From positions 1 to 8,748 of the forward strand of contig JAFUKV010000197.1 of assembly GCA_017467745.1 (NCBI GenBank): a DNA stretch of 8,748 nucleotides. Direction: 5' to 3'. Of the stretch, positions 6,901 to 8,748 are shown piece after piece. Under the pieces are notes generated by a model. It was not told the origin of the DNA. It searched no databases and was given only the letters and a program-made list of their open reading frames with translations. Each line of letters starts with the position of its first letter. Position 1 is the first letter of the stretch. This DNA comes from Bacteroidaceae bacterium. Lineage in GTDB: Bacteria > Bacteroidota > Bacteroidia > Bacteroidales > CHK158-818. A program made the position numbers and the translations under genes.

Positions 6901-8748
6901 ATGTACAAAAAATTTCTACTTGTATGTATGTCGATACTAACAGGAATAAGTTTTATACAGGCACAAAGTATCCACTCGCCCAACGGAAATCTGGCATTGC
7001 AATTCGATGTAAAAGAAGGTATTCCCTATTATTCTTTATCTTATAAAGGGAAACCAGTAATATACGACAGCCCTATGGGTTTCGAATTAAAAAACGCTCC
7101 GAATCTAATGGACAGTTTCTCTATCGCATCTTCTAAAATATCAGATTTCGACGAAACATGGAAACCCATTTGGGGAGAAGTAAAAGAGATACGTAATCAA
7201 TACAACCAACTGTATGTAAGTCTCCGGCAAGGCGCACAACAACGCATTGTCAACATCTGTTTCCGCCTCTTCAATGACGGGCTCGGCTTTCGTTACGAAT
7301 TTCCTGCACAGCCGGATTTATCATACTTCACCATAAAAGAAGAGAAAACCGGCATAAATCTGGGGAAAGATTATAAAGCATTTTGGATTCCGGGCGATTA
7401 CGACACCAACGAATACAATTATAATACCTCTAATATCTCTCAAATCAGAGAGTTAATGGCTGATGCTATTGAAGAAATTCCGGCACAAACCCCAATTAAA
7501 GAACTTGCCATACAGACTCCGTTGATGCTAAAAAGCCCTGACGGTCTCTACGTCAATATTCACGAAGCGGCATTAGTTAATTACCCCGCTATGAACTTAG
7601 AATTAGACGATAAAAAATTTAACTTTACAACCCACCTTGTCCCGAACCCGTTAGGAGATAAAGGCTCTATGCAAACCGAAGCGGTAACTCCTTGGCGTAC
7701 GATACTGGTCAGCGACAACGCCGCTGATATTCTGGCATCCAAAACCATACTCAACCTGAACGAACCTTCTAAAATTGCCGATACCGATTGGATAAAACCC
7801 ACCAAATATGTCGGCGTCTGGTGGGAAATGTTCGTCCCCAACGGCGGTTCATGGGCTTATGCCGACAGTACGAACATAAAAATAGACCAAACCGATTACA
7901 GCAAACTGATACCAAACGGGAAACACGCCGCCAACATCGAGAACGTAAAAAAATACATCGACTTTGCGGCTAAACATGGCTTTGACGCCGTGCTGGTAGA
8001 AGGTTGGAACATCGGTTGGGAAGACTGGTTCGGGTTAATGAAAGAAAACGTATTCGACTTCGTTACCCCTTACCCTGACTTCGATGTAAAAGGTTTGCAA
8101 AAATATGCAGCCGACAAAGGCGTCAAACTAATCATGCACCACGAAACATCCGCCTCTATGCCCAATTACGAACGCCGTATGGATACCGCTTATCAATTTA
8201 TGAAAGACAACGGTTACGATGCCGTAAAGTCGGGATACGTAGGGTCTATCATCCCCTATGGCGAACACCATTACGGGCAAACGATGGTAAACCATTATCT
8301 GCGTGCCATACAAAAAGGTGCGGATTATAAAATCATGATCAACGCGCACGAACCTGTACGCCCTACCGGACTGCACCGTACTTATCCGAATTATCTGGCG
8401 GCAGAATCGGCTCGCGGCACAGAATACGAGGCTCTTGGATATGTCAAACCCGACCATCAAACCATTCTGCCGTTTACCCGGTTGATGGGAGGCCCTATGG
8501 ATTATACTCCGGGAATCTTTCAGACCGATTTAAGTTATTACGACAAAAACAACTCCAACAGAATCAACACGACATTAGCCAAACAATTAGCATTATACGT
8601 TACCATGTACAGTCCGCTACAAATGGCAGCCGACTTACCGGAAAATTACGAACGCTTTCCCGACGCATTCCAATTTATTAAAGATGTTCCCGTAGATTGG
8701 GACGATACCCGTATTTTAGAAGCGGAACCGGGAGATTACATTACCATA
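6901..8748 (+). CDS. Secreted GH97 glycosidase, SusB-type inverting alpha-glucosidase (3' end outside the window)
   Basis: The frame runs open for 616 codons to the right edge; full-length relatives have about 700 or more residues. Residues 1-21 (MYKKFLLVCMSILTGISFIQA) form a signal peptide, with likely cleavage before Gln22, so the enzyme is periplasmic or outside the cell. An N-terminal beta-sandwich (about 24-290) is followed by the (beta/alpha)8 barrel from about 297 (YVGVWWEM). The key acids of Bacteroides SusB are present at a constant offset of 24: Glu415 in HHETS and Glu484 in NAHEP (the two base glutamates, SusB 439 and 508), and Glu508 in ARGTEYE (the acid, SusB 532). Glu502 and Glu171 fit the calcium ligands. 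This set marks the inverting alpha-glucosidase branch, not the retaining alpha-galactosidase branch with an Asp nucleophile. It should release glucose from alpha-glucans. SusC/SusD partners are not visible here but could lie to the right. Confidence 0.94.
   Translation, partial: MYKKFLLVCMSILTGISFIQAQSIHSPNGNLALQFDVKEGIPYYSLSYKGKPVIYDSPMGFELKNAPNLMDSFSIASSKISDFDETWKPIWGEVKEIRNQYNQLYVSLRQGAQQRIVNICFRLFNDGLGFRYEFPAQPDLSYFTIKEEKTGINLGKDYKAFWIPGDYDTNEYNYNTSNISQIRELMADAIEEIPAQTPIKELAIQTPLMLKSPDGLYVNIHEAALVNYPAMNLELDDKKFNFTTHLVPNPLGDKGSMQTEAVTPWRTILVSDNAADILASKTILNLNEPSKIADTDWIKPTKYVGVWWEMFVPNGGSWAYADSTNIKIDQTDYSKLIPNGKHAANIENVKKYIDFAAKHGFDAVLVEGWNIGWEDWFGLMKENVFDFVTPYPDFDVKGLQKYAADKGVKLIMHHETSASMPNYERRMDTAYQFMKDNGYDAVKSGYVGSIIPYGEHHYGQTMVNHYLRAIQKGADYKIMINAHEPVRPTGLHRTYPNYLAAESARGTEYEALGYVKPDHQTILPFTRLMGGPMDYTPGIFQTDLSYYDKNNSNRINTTLAKQLALYVTMYSPLQMAADLPENYERFPDAFQFIKDVPVDWDDTRILEAEPGDYITI

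Noticed and set aside
8128..8460. Antisense frame of 110 codons within GH97
   Set aside because: It covers the most conserved catalytic part of GH97 (HHETS to ARGTEYE), whose sense constraint explains the open antisense frame.

Overview
The window looks like ordinary chromosomal DNA from an anaerobic member of the Bacteroidales (Bacteroidota). The reasons are a near-canonical Bacteroidota-type pyruvate:ferredoxin oxidoreductase, a SusB-type GH97 glycosidase, TAnnTTTG promoter elements in place of E. coli-type -10/-35 boxes, and the lack of strong Shine-Dalgarno sequences. I cannot name the genus. All supported genes are on the + strand.

Layout, left to right: (1) the last 51 codons of a gene that reads as a pyrophosphate-dependent phosphofructokinase, closed by a good hairpin terminator; (2) a membrane-anchored GH25 lysozyme-like protein (264-1103); (3) a GTG-started AAA ATPase of the AAA_14/DUF4143 type (1218-2396) with a near-perfect Bacteroidota promoter just upstream; (4) a small membrane protein with an N-terminal SHOCT segment and a DUF4870 domain (2553-3014), preceded by tandem promoter-like boxes and an inverted repeat; (5) pyruvate:ferredoxin oxidoreductase (3065-6613), only 50 bases downstream of gene 4 and ended by a very strong terminator; (6) a 222-base non-coding leader; (7) a secreted GH97 alpha-glucosidase-like enzyme (6901 to the window end), cut off at the right edge.

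Functional links: PPi-phosphofructokinase and pyruvate:ferredoxin oxidoreductase are the upper and lower steps of fermentative sugar breakdown, and GH97 feeds that route with glucose from alpha-glucans. GH25 acts on peptidoglycan. The AAA ATPase and the SHOCT-DUF4870 protein have no established role, and nothing beside them defines a system. I found no RNA gene, CRISPR array, insertion sequence, integrase, toxin-antitoxin pair or clear sign of horizontal transfer. I do not think the window holds a new multi-gene system. The points most worth checking are the possible co-transcription of DUF4870 with the oxidoreductase, the solitary ATPase with an Asp-Gln Walker B, and the short symmetric elements in the leaders.
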